Part shown: one piece after another, positions 6,001 to 8,929 of the stretch | How positions within the stretch are numbered: position 1 is the first letter of the stretch | Layout of the letters: every line of letters starts with the position of its first letter | Assembly (NCBI GenBank): GCA_029067255.1 | Contig: JAIEEW010000046.1 | Span: forward strand, 1-8,929 | Length of the DNA stretch: 8,929 nucleotides | Reading direction: 5' to 3' | Origin: Clostridia bacterium | Lineage (GTDB): Bacteria; Bacillota; Clostridia; Christensenellales; UBA3700 | The notes under the pieces: generated by a model | What the model was told of the DNA's origin: nothing | The model's database searches: none | The model's input: the letters and a program-made list of their open reading frames with translations, nothing else | Translations under genes and position numbers: made by a program

Positions 6001-8014
6001 CGGAAATACCAACTTCAACGTTTCGTACAAAGCGCAAGACGGAACGAACGGTTGGGGTAAATACACCGTTGAGAAAGCGGAAATAAAGAACGTGCCTACT
6101 CATATGGATGATCTCAAATACAACGGCGCAGATCAAAACGTAGATATCTACAAGCATATTTCCGAGCATCTCGATACTGCTTTGGATATCAAGGGCGATA
6201 TGACTTGGGAGCAGGCTAAGGTAACTTATAAGAATGAAAGCGGACAGTACGTCAGCGCAATGCCGACGGTCAAGAACGCGGGAGAAACGATTGTAGAATT
6301 CAAGATCACTCTTGCAAACCATATAGATTATGAAGGCAAGATGAGCGTTAACGTTAGCCAGGCGTCTATCGTATTCAACGCTGACGTGGTAGAAGTCCAA
6401 TACGGCTATGACGCTTTGGAATCCGCTGAACTCTTCAAGAAAATGAATATAAGAATAAACAGAGAAGAGAGCGATCCTATCGCGGTAGATCTTGACAAAC
6501 TCGTATCTTTCCGTATTTCGGAGAACGCTAAGAACGTAGGTCAGTATTATCTGCAAACAGATATTATCGGCAACTCCGGAGATAACTTTAACGTAACCCT
6601 TTCGAAAGACGCGGGTCAAACTCAAACTCCGTATCATATCGTACCGAGAGTTATCACGGTAGACTGGGGCAATACGACCAGAGTATATAAAGGCGCAGAA
6701 TGGTATTTCACTGCAAACGGCGACGGCTTCGGCAACGTAGTAAAAGGCGAGACGATATCCAATCCGACTTACAGTTTGATTATCGATGGCAACGAATACC
6801 CATCTAGAGCGTCCGAAGTAGGCAAGTATCAAGTAAAGATAGTCGTAAATAATGACAACAGAAACTACGTAGTTGACGAAGCGTGCAGATATCAAACGTT
6901 TACAATAGTTCCTAAAGAAGTGGAAATTGAGTGGAACGTTGAAAACTTCAAATACGACGGCAACGGACATATGCTTGAAGCAAGAATTGTCGGCGGAGTA
7001 TTGAGCGGAGATTCTTGTAGCATAATCACCTACAGCCCGAAGGTTGTAAGCGCAGGTACTCACGTTGCAAGCATTGTAAAACTTGACAACGCAAACTATA
7101 CCGTTCCGGCAAGCGCTACGGCAGAATTCACGATCGAACAGAAAGAAGTACACGTTGTTTGGGTTGTAGAAAACTTTGTATACGACGGAACCACTCAGTG
7201 TATTAAAGCGTACGTAAATACAAGCGACCTTGTCGGCGACGACACTTGCGAAGTAGTAGTAAGCGGCGGCGGTATCGACGCAGGCACGCACAGAGCAATC
7301 GTATCAGAACTCAAAAACCCGAACTACAAGTTGCCCGAAGGCGGCGCAGGTCAAGAGTTCTCCATCGCTCCGCGCGTAATCAAATCCATAGTATGGACCA
7401 ACACTTCGCTTACCTACAACGAAATCAACGGAGTTCCGCAATCGCAAGTTCCGACAGCGTCTGTCGGCGACGGTATGGTTGACGGAGATACGGTAGAATT
7501 TGAAATCACTGTTGCGCAAGGCAATGCTATCAACGCGGGAAGTTACAGAGCGACGGTAGTTGGCGTAAACAACAAAAACTACGTTCTCGACGTATTGGTA
7601 AGCAACGATACGACAAACTTCGAAATCAAGAAAGCGGAGAACTCGCTCGGCAACGACATTAAGTTGCCGGTCAAGGACGGCGGTTTGCCGGCGCTTGCAG
7701 ATTTCGAATCCGTACTCGCTAAATACGGTAGCCCTGTAGTCAAGTACTATACAAATGCAGAACTTACCGACGAGTATACCGGAAATCTCAATGACGCTCC
7801 TAAGGGCAAGTACTACGTAGTCGTTATGGTTGAAGGAACTGAAAACTACGACACTGTTAGCAGAACGTTTGAAGTAGACGTTGACGGCAAATCCAACAAG
7901 ACCGGACTTATCGTAGGCATAGTTGTTCCGATCGCAGTACTCGCTATTGCCGGAGCAGTTGTGGCAATCATACTTGTCAAGAAAAAGAAAGGCAACAAAG
8001 CGGCGCAAGCGTAA
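2..8014 (+). CDS. Giant multi-domain MBG/YDG-type surface protein (adhesin-like), 5' end outside window
   Basis: The frame is open to the left edge. The Met at base 5 has only four bases before it and begins no signal peptide, so the true start is probably upstream; residues here count from that Met (2,669 residues). Order: a helical FIVAR-like stretch (9-82), one beta-type domain (83-200), then about 23 Ig-like beta modules arranged as an A-B-C-D super-repeat, a C-terminal cap (2544-2628), a membrane helix (2634-2658) and a KKKK tail. B and most D modules carry a Tyr-Gly motif (YGD, YGS, YGE), as in MBG 'YGX-type' domains. Many A and C modules carry Y-x-G or YDG/FDG, as in YDG domains; these family names are from memory. 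There is no LPXTG motif and no visible enzymatic site. The two stops TAA TAG are adjacent and in frame. Likely role: a long extracellular stalk or adhesin displayed from the membrane; the ligand is unknown. The existence of the gene is near certain, the adhesin role is inferred. Confidence 0.93.
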   Translation, partial: DMTINIHVYDKNALATAINNLQKSVDELTNLAVATGGEGVNSIAAANELIRQGTEILNVRKVNAERVQDLTDAMNNFVFDVVRPATSFTSWTFGERDNGGKTFLNTLWSQYNGENAKYFNVNINHKIYGEFGTGEPENINRPLVSDKDTYDSYAYVQDAGDYVIRFTPKDPSTFNSGILHGVRWLSTSDQSTAEMTLTIDRATMDVYPAAVADRPYTGAAQQFAMTTDGSVVSLKGGMKSENAELVVKLLKYDPGADNSPDWDSAAENQIEFTEVGEHKVYYRIQAKNHLRYLGEYYVKIVPGNVTITFGAQSIDENASGGVLTYGDAVLSSEDIIAQGVTGVKLNGVDSDVVNKDTLKNILTIGLYVNNAFVTDNLTAAGNHGVRVKDFMSVTQSAVEQEENSDINSWSQRINVALVDESSCYKIAKKEINIVWGELAEQVYNGLGNHRPTADVKAGDEVVGGERFAITTYILKGEEVGLSGDNAGRITVDGIEYEVPLTTGGNAIWAGEYKVGVRNREDSNYTVIESSRTTDFKIKQRELSVDVLDRDSDYAHAINEERSVNAENVRDIYQNVMFNNNQGINKVYELLNGTSLASADTADIVFELDIVNVDTTDPDHSKSDSFYCAGVYKDALVARLRTAGEFDTKGNPVDMNRIRSYSLTYEAGTFTVYPAEIESSRGYMRKTFDGTEQEFALTPTRIGLTGWEEIHKNEAGVVKFTYSRSINGPFSEDPIKIRNYNGNGEIIYYQVEAPNHKKTEVKSFVAYIDRLALDITIGQQDTVFYYGDNIPDSDGIVSALNITYVPRKSDFDEDKTPSDFVIDGKLQFLITSAGQKVTDRKIGAGLYTVSLEPVDTTVNSLDNYNITYTGRNGSGKDNENAFEISQRPLIVDWRQSGSNWLADGMHFVYNATTPGIQPTVRMYRNADLSIYNENSTGANTSDDNTEGTVENYVDGDNIVLRPQTLGGSTYNADGYPTEKTELSNPTYAKNYVLVNPTSRYYIDQRTVKINVFDQSATYGTAKSVAMGALISSKEAGANWEYNAGNDYEFIREHYNNWALTSEAIEGGATDYHDVKADGYPIVLSQREGNDGAVASNYNIIVYRKHKDGTVESEPSEHSNAAIFMIEKATLNLARREFNFDASPKNPDDPDDTTAKENCYLDVAEIRKIVKVVGATTQGQVSIMMSEPIQYGESGQVTGSAADYQLTNDRVIDIKTAGKYYVWIKMTNSNYEEFEGTLDVSYLTNWISILLDGQITANYGDTVMTSDELFENLKVKKITGVMNDAGNGELTDVADAWKAIQDRQYFTLFVGKGDKTPLKTNERVDVFSVYMNINKDNVGSGEDELHFRFIGNEIGKGVTSNVNAYKVIERPVYLVWDTNVNELYGEHGNKTSTGYTVMNVLENDNVRVEIKYEEDKTSATPGEINGNLYYVGDYIATLVGVSQNANYRVAVIGDRIPQKDGPVVTINNSHLVKRFSVNARKITVTIEDQQLVYGSLDARATAVGSSSNNIYNFVNASSVYTIGGNGLYDEDIASEIFELNAIYSLEQGCNYLAVDTYRIRGSKKNTKIANQYVVEFLRKGGASNEQDAQLEITPADFTIDSMTFNTIYFDGKWHSPLGTGDNIAALSYTFAGDAEYANENRRVYFNADVNATATSNGWKLVKDKDNFYEDALKFRNAGINRFAVMVETLNHNPRVRNDITFEILSVNVNIDMTDTAKKIYGEVIEFNGEKGTEKAISDFIKANTGLTYEVTTGRDPWSVENLDDSFIFYVVAGGENGVDSGEGIEAGNFANNVGYYRVYHKFADGEEGNYNVTYTQNNGVGCNAKAFRIDPKEVNVTWHLKVGETLTDAPTAFTYSGKSPLEMGLTAKFVGIKYNEATKELVEYDEILVIDGAQSPDARKTPYTVSANFGIMKTVATNYYLKPSTTSFQYVINPRDIVVIIKDQSVTYGSEIVFDDGTDAWEVDDNEWDSIPNANMKLELKLPTVEAGKFVPSKVYEIQAECGNTNFNVSYKAQDGTNGWGKYTVEKAEIKNVPTHMDDLKYNGADQNVDIYKHISEHLDTALDIKGDMTWEQAKVTYKNESGQYVSAMPTVKNAGETIVEFKITLANHIDYEGKMSVNVSQASIVFNADVVEVQYGYDALESAELFKKMNIRINREESDPIAVDLDKLVSFRISENAKNVGQYYLQTDIIGNSGDNFNVTLSKDAGQTQTPYHIVPRVITVDWGNTTRVYKGAEWYFTANGDGFGNVVKGETISNPTYSLIIDGNEYPSRASEVGKYQVKIVVNNDNRNYVVDEACRYQTFTIVPKEVEIEWNVENFKYDGNGHMLEARIVGGVLSGDSCSIITYSPKVVSAGTHVASIVKLDNANYTVPASATAEFTIEQKEVHVVWVVENFVYDGTTQCIKAYVNTSDLVGDDTCEVVVSGGGIDAGTHRAIVSELKNPNYKLPEGGAGQEFSIAPRVIKSIVWTNTSLTYNEINGVPQSQVPTASVGDGMVDGDTVEFEITVAQGNAINAGSYRATVVGVNNKNYVLDVLVSNDTTNFEIKKAENSLGNDIKLPVKDGGLPALADFESVLAKYGSPVVKYYTNAELTDEYTGNLNDAPKGKYYVVVMVEGTENYDTVSRTFEVDVDGKSNKTGLIVGIVVPIAVLAIAGAVVAIILVKKKKGNKAAQA
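29..250 (+). other. FIVAR-like helical segment of the surface protein
   Basis: Residues 9-82 lack the beta pattern of the rest of the protein and read as amphipathic helices: D-K-N-A-L-x-x-A-I near residue 9, A-A-N-E-L-I near 44, and a closing helix with A-E-R-V-Q-D-L-T-D-A-M. This spacing resembles FIVAR repeats, helical units common in Gram-positive surface proteins and often found in tandem. It suggests that further FIVAR-like or ligand-binding domains lie upstream of the window. The assignment rests on pattern only. Confidence 0.5.
251..604 (+). other. Divergent N-terminal beta domain preceding the super-repeat
   Basis: Residues 83-200 start with T-S-W-T-F-G-E and contain A-G-D-Y-V-I-R-F near residue 158, the usual last-strand motif of Ig-like modules. 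They end in L-T-I-D-R-A, the same type of Ala-ending junction that precedes every A module. It therefore occupies the place of a D module before unit 1, but it does not carry the Tyr-Gly motif in its first strands. It may be a degenerate D module or a separate domain type. Confidence 0.4.
605..2020 (+). repeat. Super-repeat unit 1 (modules A1-B1-C1-D1)
   Basis: A1 (residues 201-301) has Y-T-G near 215 and the late motif A-K-N-H at 285-288. B1 (302-427) has L-T-Y-G-D at 322-326. C1 (428-538) has I-V-W-G with Trp434 and V-Y-N-G at 441-444. D1 (539-672) starts R-E-L-S-V-D-V but has Y-A-H at 552 where other D modules have Y-G. Junctions are K428, R539 and A673. This is the longest full unit at 472 residues, because D1 (134 residues) is the largest module of the array. 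Boundaries were set by eye from the junction motifs and can be off by a few residues. Confidence 0.75.
2021..3379 (+). repeat. Super-repeat unit 2 (modules A2-B2-C2-D2)
   Basis: A2 (673-768) has T-F-D-G near 687, N-G-P-F-S-E at 725-730 and A-P-N-H at 751-754. B2 (769-884) has Y-Y-G-D at 783-786 and closes with N-Y-N-I-T-Y. C2 (885-1002) has V-D-W with Trp891 and F-V-Y-N-A at 905-909, with an Asn/Asp/Thr-rich insertion around 928-955. D2 (1003-1125) has A-T-Y-G-T at 1014-1018 and N-Y-N-I near 1094. Junctions are R885, R1003 and A1126. The insertion makes C2 the longest C module (118 residues). Confidence 0.77.
3380..4777 (+). repeat. Super-repeat unit 3 (modules A3-B3-C3-D3)
   Basis: A3 (1126-1241) has F-N-F-D-A-S near 1135, an acidic Pro/Asp-rich insertion at about 1141-1155, and A-G-K-Y-Y-V with S-N-Y at 1226-1228 where most A modules have N-H. 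B3 (1242-1366) has N-Y-G-D at 1255-1258. C3 (1367-1476) has L-V-W-D with Trp1373 and L-Y-G-E at 1380-1383. D3 (1477-1591) has L-V-Y-G-S at 1488-1492. Junctions are R1367, R1477 and A1592. Confidence 0.75.
4778..6076 (+). repeat. Super-repeat unit 4 (modules A4-B4-C4-D4)
   Basis: A4 (1592-1702) has I-Y-F-D-G at 1604-1608 and T-L-N-H at 1685-1688. B4 (1703-1828) has K-I-Y-G-E at 1715-1719 and closes with N-Y-N-V-T-Y. C4 (1829-1931) has V-T-W with Trp1835 and T-Y-S-G at 1851-1854. D4 (1932-2024) has V-T-Y-G-S at 1942-1946 and N-F-N-V-S-Y near 2003. Junctions are K1829, R1932 and A2025. At 433 residues it is the shortest complete unit; D4 is only 93 residues against 134 for D1. Confidence 0.77.
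6077..6913 (+). repeat. Super-repeat unit 5, modules A5-B5-C5 only (no D)
   Basis: A5 (2025-2119) has L-K-Y-N-G at 2037-2041, an internal N-A-G-E-T near 2091, L-A-N-H at 2103-2106 and D-Y-E-G at 2108-2111. B5 (2120-2214) has V-Q-Y-G-Y at 2131-2135 and is about 30 residues shorter than most B modules. C5 (2215-2303) has V-D-W-G with Trp2221 and V-Y-K-G at 2227-2230. Junctions are R2215 and K2304. After C5 another C module follows where a D module would be expected. Confidence 0.75.
6914..7633 (+). repeat. Three tandem short C modules (C6, C7, C8)
   Basis: C6 (2304-2379) and C7 (2380-2456) are the most alike pair in the protein. They share K-E-V, Trp (2310 and 2386), V-E-N-F, Y-D-G (2317-2319 and 2393-2395), G-D plus a Cys (2338 and 2415), A-G-T-H, and N-Y near the end. 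C8 (2457-2543) has Trp2464, Y-N-E instead of YDG, A-G-S-Y-R-A and K-N-Y-V-L. At 76, 77 and 87 residues they are close to a minimal Ig-like YDG/MBG module. C6 and C7 look like a tandem duplication that is older than recent, since their DNA differs at many positions. Confidence 0.8.
7634..7888 (+). other. Membrane-proximal A-like cap module
   Basis: Residues 2544-2628 follow the Ala junction I-K-K-A that precedes A modules. They contain V-V-K-Y-Y-T-N near 2577, A-P-K-G-K-Y-Y-V-V-V at 2598-2607 and T-E-N-Y at 2612-2615. This matches the A-module pattern of a YY strand, an N-A-G/A-P-K-G turn, a YYV strand, N-H/N-Y and a closing F-x-V-x-V strand. The front half has no Y-D-G. It is read as a shortened sixth A module that ends the series beside the membrane. 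Confidence 0.6.
7904..7978 (+). other. C-terminal transmembrane anchor with polybasic tail
   Basis: Residues 2634-2658 are uninterrupted Gly, Ala, Val, Ile, Leu and one Pro, long enough for one membrane crossing. They are followed by K-K-K-K-G-N-K and a six-base-pair-free short tail ending A-A-Q-A. By the positive-inside rule the tail is cytoplasmic and the whole array extracellular. No LPXTG-like sortase motif precedes the helix, so the protein is probably retained as a membrane-spanning protein and not wall-linked by sortase. Confidence 0.9.
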
Positions 8015-8050
8015 TAGTTTGAATTCCAAACGTTTCGCATAAAGCAAAAA

Positions 8051-8084
8051 ACGGACTTCCGATCACGGGAGTCCGTATTTTTTT
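8051..8084 (+). terminator. Intrinsic terminator after the surface-protein gene
   Basis: Arms 8051-8060 (ACGGACTTCC) and 8067-8076 (GGGAGTCCGT) pair over 10 bp with one G-U wobble around the 6-base loop GATCAC. The stem is followed by A and seven T residues (8078-8084). The stem begins 36 bases after the stop codon. A run of six A (8046-8051) on the left side would give a T-run on the other strand, so it could act in both directions, though both visible genes are on the + strand. Confidence 0.93.
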
Positions 8085-8088
8085 ATAA

Positions 8089-8126
8089 ATGCGAATAAAC
8101 TTGTATAAAAGTATATTTATTCGCAT
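8089..8126. promoter_or_regulatory. Perfect 11-bp dyad upstream of the metY promoter
   Basis: ATGCGAATAAA (8089-8099) and TTTATTCGCAT (8116-8126) are exact reverse complements separated by 16 bases. No T-run follows on either strand, so it does not look like a terminator. It lies about 33-70 bases upstream of the -35 box, a position suited to a regulator binding site. The regulator is not identifiable from sequence. Confidence 0.5.
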
Positions 8127-8130
8127 ATAA

Positions 8131-8153
8131 AAAAATTTCGAAAATTTTTATTT
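8131..8153 (+). promoter_or_regulatory. A/T-rich UP-like element
   Basis: A run of A and T tracts, with only the CG at 8139-8140 interrupting, lies directly upstream of the -35 box. This is where the RNA polymerase alpha subunit contacts UP elements. It also forms an imperfect palindrome around TTTCGAAA (8136-8143). It suggests a strong basal promoter. Confidence 0.45.
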
Positions 8154-8180
8154 ACCTATTGACAAGGTAGGTTAATAGGT
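8154..8180. promoter_or_regulatory. Operator-like dyad overlapping the metY promoter
   Basis: ACCTATT (8154-8160) and AATAGGT (8174-8180) are exact reverse complements, 13 bases apart. A further TAGGT at 8168-8172 repeats the one at 8176-8180 with an 8-base offset. The sites cover the -35 box and the spacer, so a bound protein would exclude RNA polymerase. Sulfur-amino-acid genes in Bacillota are often repressed by Rrf2-family (CymR-like) or LysR-family regulators; either assignment here is only a guess. Confidence 0.5.
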
Positions 8181-8190
8181 GTATTATAAT
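8159..8190 (+). promoter_or_regulatory. Sigma-A type promoter of metY
   Basis: The -35 box TTGACA (8159-8164) is a perfect consensus. TATTAT (8182-8187) gives the optimal 17-base spacing. The overlapping TATAAT (8185-8190) is a better box but would need a 20-base spacer. A start of transcription near 8194 would give a leader of about 48 bases. Which -10 is used is not decidable by eye. Confidence 0.8.
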
Positions 8191-8206
8191 ATCAACATAC
8201 AAAAAC

Positions 8207-8225
8207 GGTGGGTAAATAACCCGTT
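8207..8225 (+). other. Small weak hairpin in the metY leader
   Basis: GGGT (8210-8213) and ACCC (8219-8222) pair around the loop AAATA, extendable by three G-U pairs. It ends two bases before the Shine-Dalgarno stretch. It is small and may have no function; it is recorded because it is the only structure visible in the short leader. Confidence 0.25.
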
Positions 8226-8226
8226 T

Positions 8227-8236
8227 AGAAAGAGGT
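8227..8236 (+). promoter_or_regulatory. Ribosome binding site of metY
   Basis: AGAAAGAGGT has AGAGG ending six bases before the ATG at 8242. The spacing and GA-rich sequence fit a strong Shine-Dalgarno site and decide the start of the downstream gene. Confidence 0.88.
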
Positions 8237-8241
8237 AAAAT

Positions 8242-8929
8242 ATGACGAAGAAAAATTATAAATTCGAAACGTTGCAATTACACGTCGGACAGGAAACGCC
8301 CGACAGCGCTACAGACGCTCGGGCGGTGCCTATATACGCTACGACGTCTTACGTATTCGCCGATTCAAAACAAGCGTCGGATAGATTTGCTTTGCAAGAA
8401 GGCGGAAATATCTATACCAGACTTATGAATCCTACGTCGGACGTATTTGAAAAGAGAATAGCCGCGCTCGAAGGCGGCGTTGCCGCGCTTGCTACGGCGT
8501 CGGGCGCTGCCGCTATCACTTACGCAGTTCAGAATATTGCGGTAGCGGGCGATCATATAGTTTCTGCAAAAAATCTTTACGGCGGCACTTATAATTTGTT
8601 CGCCAATACTTTGAAAGAGCAAGGTTTGGACGTAACGTTTGTTCCGCACGACGATTATGATAAAGTTGAGAAGGCGATAAAGAGCAATACCAAACTTTTG
8701 TATGCCGAATCGCTCGGCAATCCCAACAGCGACGTTGCGGATATAGAGAAGTTGTCTGAAATCGCGCACAAGCACGGTATTCCGTTGATAGTGGACAGCA
8801 CTTTTGCCACGCCATTTCTTTTCAGACCTATTGAACACGGCGCCGACATAGTTGTTCATTCCGCGACTAAATTTATAGGTGGACACGGCAGCGTTATGGG
8901 TGGAGTGATAATCGACTCGGGAAAGTTTG
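8242..8929 (+). CDS. metY: O-acetylhomoserine sulfhydrylase (Cys/Met metabolism PLP enzyme), 3' end outside window
   Basis: The first 229 residues of a cytoplasmic PLP enzyme that makes homocysteine from O-acetyl-L-homoserine and sulfide (direct sulfhydrylation toward methionine). The frame is open to the right edge; family members are about 420-430 residues, so roughly half is present. Visible family hallmarks: T-L-Q-L-H-V-G-Q near 10, A-V-P-I-Y-A-T-T-S-Y-V-F at 28-39, Y58-x-R60 (phosphate contact from the partner subunit), A-L-E-G-G at 75-79, S87-G88 (phosphate binding), Y113-G-G (ring stacking), E156-S-L-G-N-P-N, D185 (pyridine nitrogen) and the Schiff-base K210 in S-A-T-K-F-I-G-G-H-G. The start follows a strong ribosome binding site. 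It has its own promoter after a terminator, so it is not co-transcribed with the upstream gene. Related cystathionine gamma-synthase and methionine gamma-lyase share most motifs, but the N-terminal wording and the HSATKFIGGHG stretch favour MetY. Confidence 0.9.
   Translation, partial: MTKKNYKFETLQLHVGQETPDSATDARAVPIYATTSYVFADSKQASDRFALQEGGNIYTRLMNPTSDVFEKRIAALEGGVAALATASGAAAITYAVQNIAVAGDHIVSAKNLYGGTYNLFANTLKEQGLDVTFVPHDDYDKVEKAIKSNTKLLYAESLGNPNSDVADIEKLSEIAHKHGIPLIVDSTFATPFLFRPIEHGADIVVHSATKFIGGHGSVMGGVIIDSGKF

Noticed and set aside
5267..7291. 674-codon open frame on the minus strand (and another of 476 codons at 2975-4405)
   Set aside because: They lie wholly inside the surface-protein gene, encode compositions rich in Tyr, Val, Phe, Arg and Ser with no recognisable domain, and result from the plus-strand gene rarely using TTA, CTA and TCA codons. 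The plus strand shows clear domain conservation.
7246..7482. Plus-strand 78-codon frame with very Arg/Ser-rich product
   Set aside because: An out-of-frame shadow of the C7-C8 modules without a ribosome binding site or domain.
605..7888. CRISPR array or short tandem DNA repeats suggested by the repetitive protein
   Set aside because: Repeats are visible only at protein level with 75-134 residue modules; no short identical direct repeats with spacers exist.
8017..8031. Small inverted repeat GTTTG-AATTC-CAAAC just after the stop
   Set aside because: Only a 5-bp A/T-rich stem with no T-run; the strong terminator 20 bases later explains the 3' end.
8194..8241. Possible SAM riboswitch or T-box leader for metY
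   Set aside because: The leader from the predicted start to the ATG is only about 48 bases and has just one weak hairpin, too short for either element.
2..8241. Functional link or operon between the surface protein and metY
   Set aside because: A strong terminator and a separate consensus promoter lie between them, and the functions are unrelated.
8365..8886. Minus-strand open frames of 64-173 codons opposite metY
   Set aside because: The plus-strand frame here carries all the PLP-enzyme motifs; the reverse frames are shadows.
1..8929. Mobile element, tRNA or rRNA sequences
   Set aside because: No terminal inverted repeats with a transposase, no tRNA cloverleaf and no rRNA-like sequence were seen; codon style is similar in both genes, so there is no visible sign of recent transfer.

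Overview
The window holds two genes on the + strand, both cut by a window edge, with a 227-base intergenic region between them. About 90% of it is one reading frame for a giant repetitive surface protein. The rest is a terminator, a promoter region with operator-like dyads, and the first half of a methionine/cysteine biosynthesis gene. The style points to an uncultured Clostridia-like member of the Bacillota, probably from a gut or other anaerobic community. The reasons are moderate GC, heavy use of AGA for arginine, a canonical TTGACA promoter with an A/T-rich upstream element, a GA-rich Shine-Dalgarno, and a huge MBG/YDG-type surface protein. This taxonomic reading is an inference; no rRNA or other phylogenetic marker is present.

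Bases 1-8014: a giant surface protein, at least 2,670 residues, whose frame is open at the left edge so that the true start lies upstream. In residue numbers counted from the Met at base 5, it begins with a helical FIVAR-like stretch (9-82) and one beta-type domain (83-200). Then comes a four-module super-repeat, here named A-B-C-D, that recurs with a period of 433-472 residues. A modules start at residues 201, 673, 1126, 1592, 2025 and, as a final cap, 2544. In the fifth unit, D is replaced by three extra short C modules. The protein ends in a single membrane helix (about 2634-2658) and a KKKK cytoplasmic tail, with no LPXTG sorting signal. It is best read as a long extracellular stalk or adhesin; its ligand is unknown.

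Bases 8015-8241: tandem stops, a strong intrinsic terminator (8051-8084), an 11-bp perfect dyad (8089-8126), an A/T-rich UP-like element, a TTGACA / TATTAT promoter whose -35 box and spacer carry a 7-bp dyad (ACCTATT...AATAGGT), a short leader and a good ribosome binding site.

Bases 8242-8929: the N-terminal 229 residues of an O-acetylhomoserine sulfhydrylase (metY), a PLP enzyme with its catalytic lysine at residue 210. The terminator and dedicated promoter indicate that the two genes are transcribed separately and are functionally unrelated. The notable part of the window is the ordered A-B-C-D architecture of the surface protein, with its junction-residue pattern and an invariant tryptophan that marks every C module.
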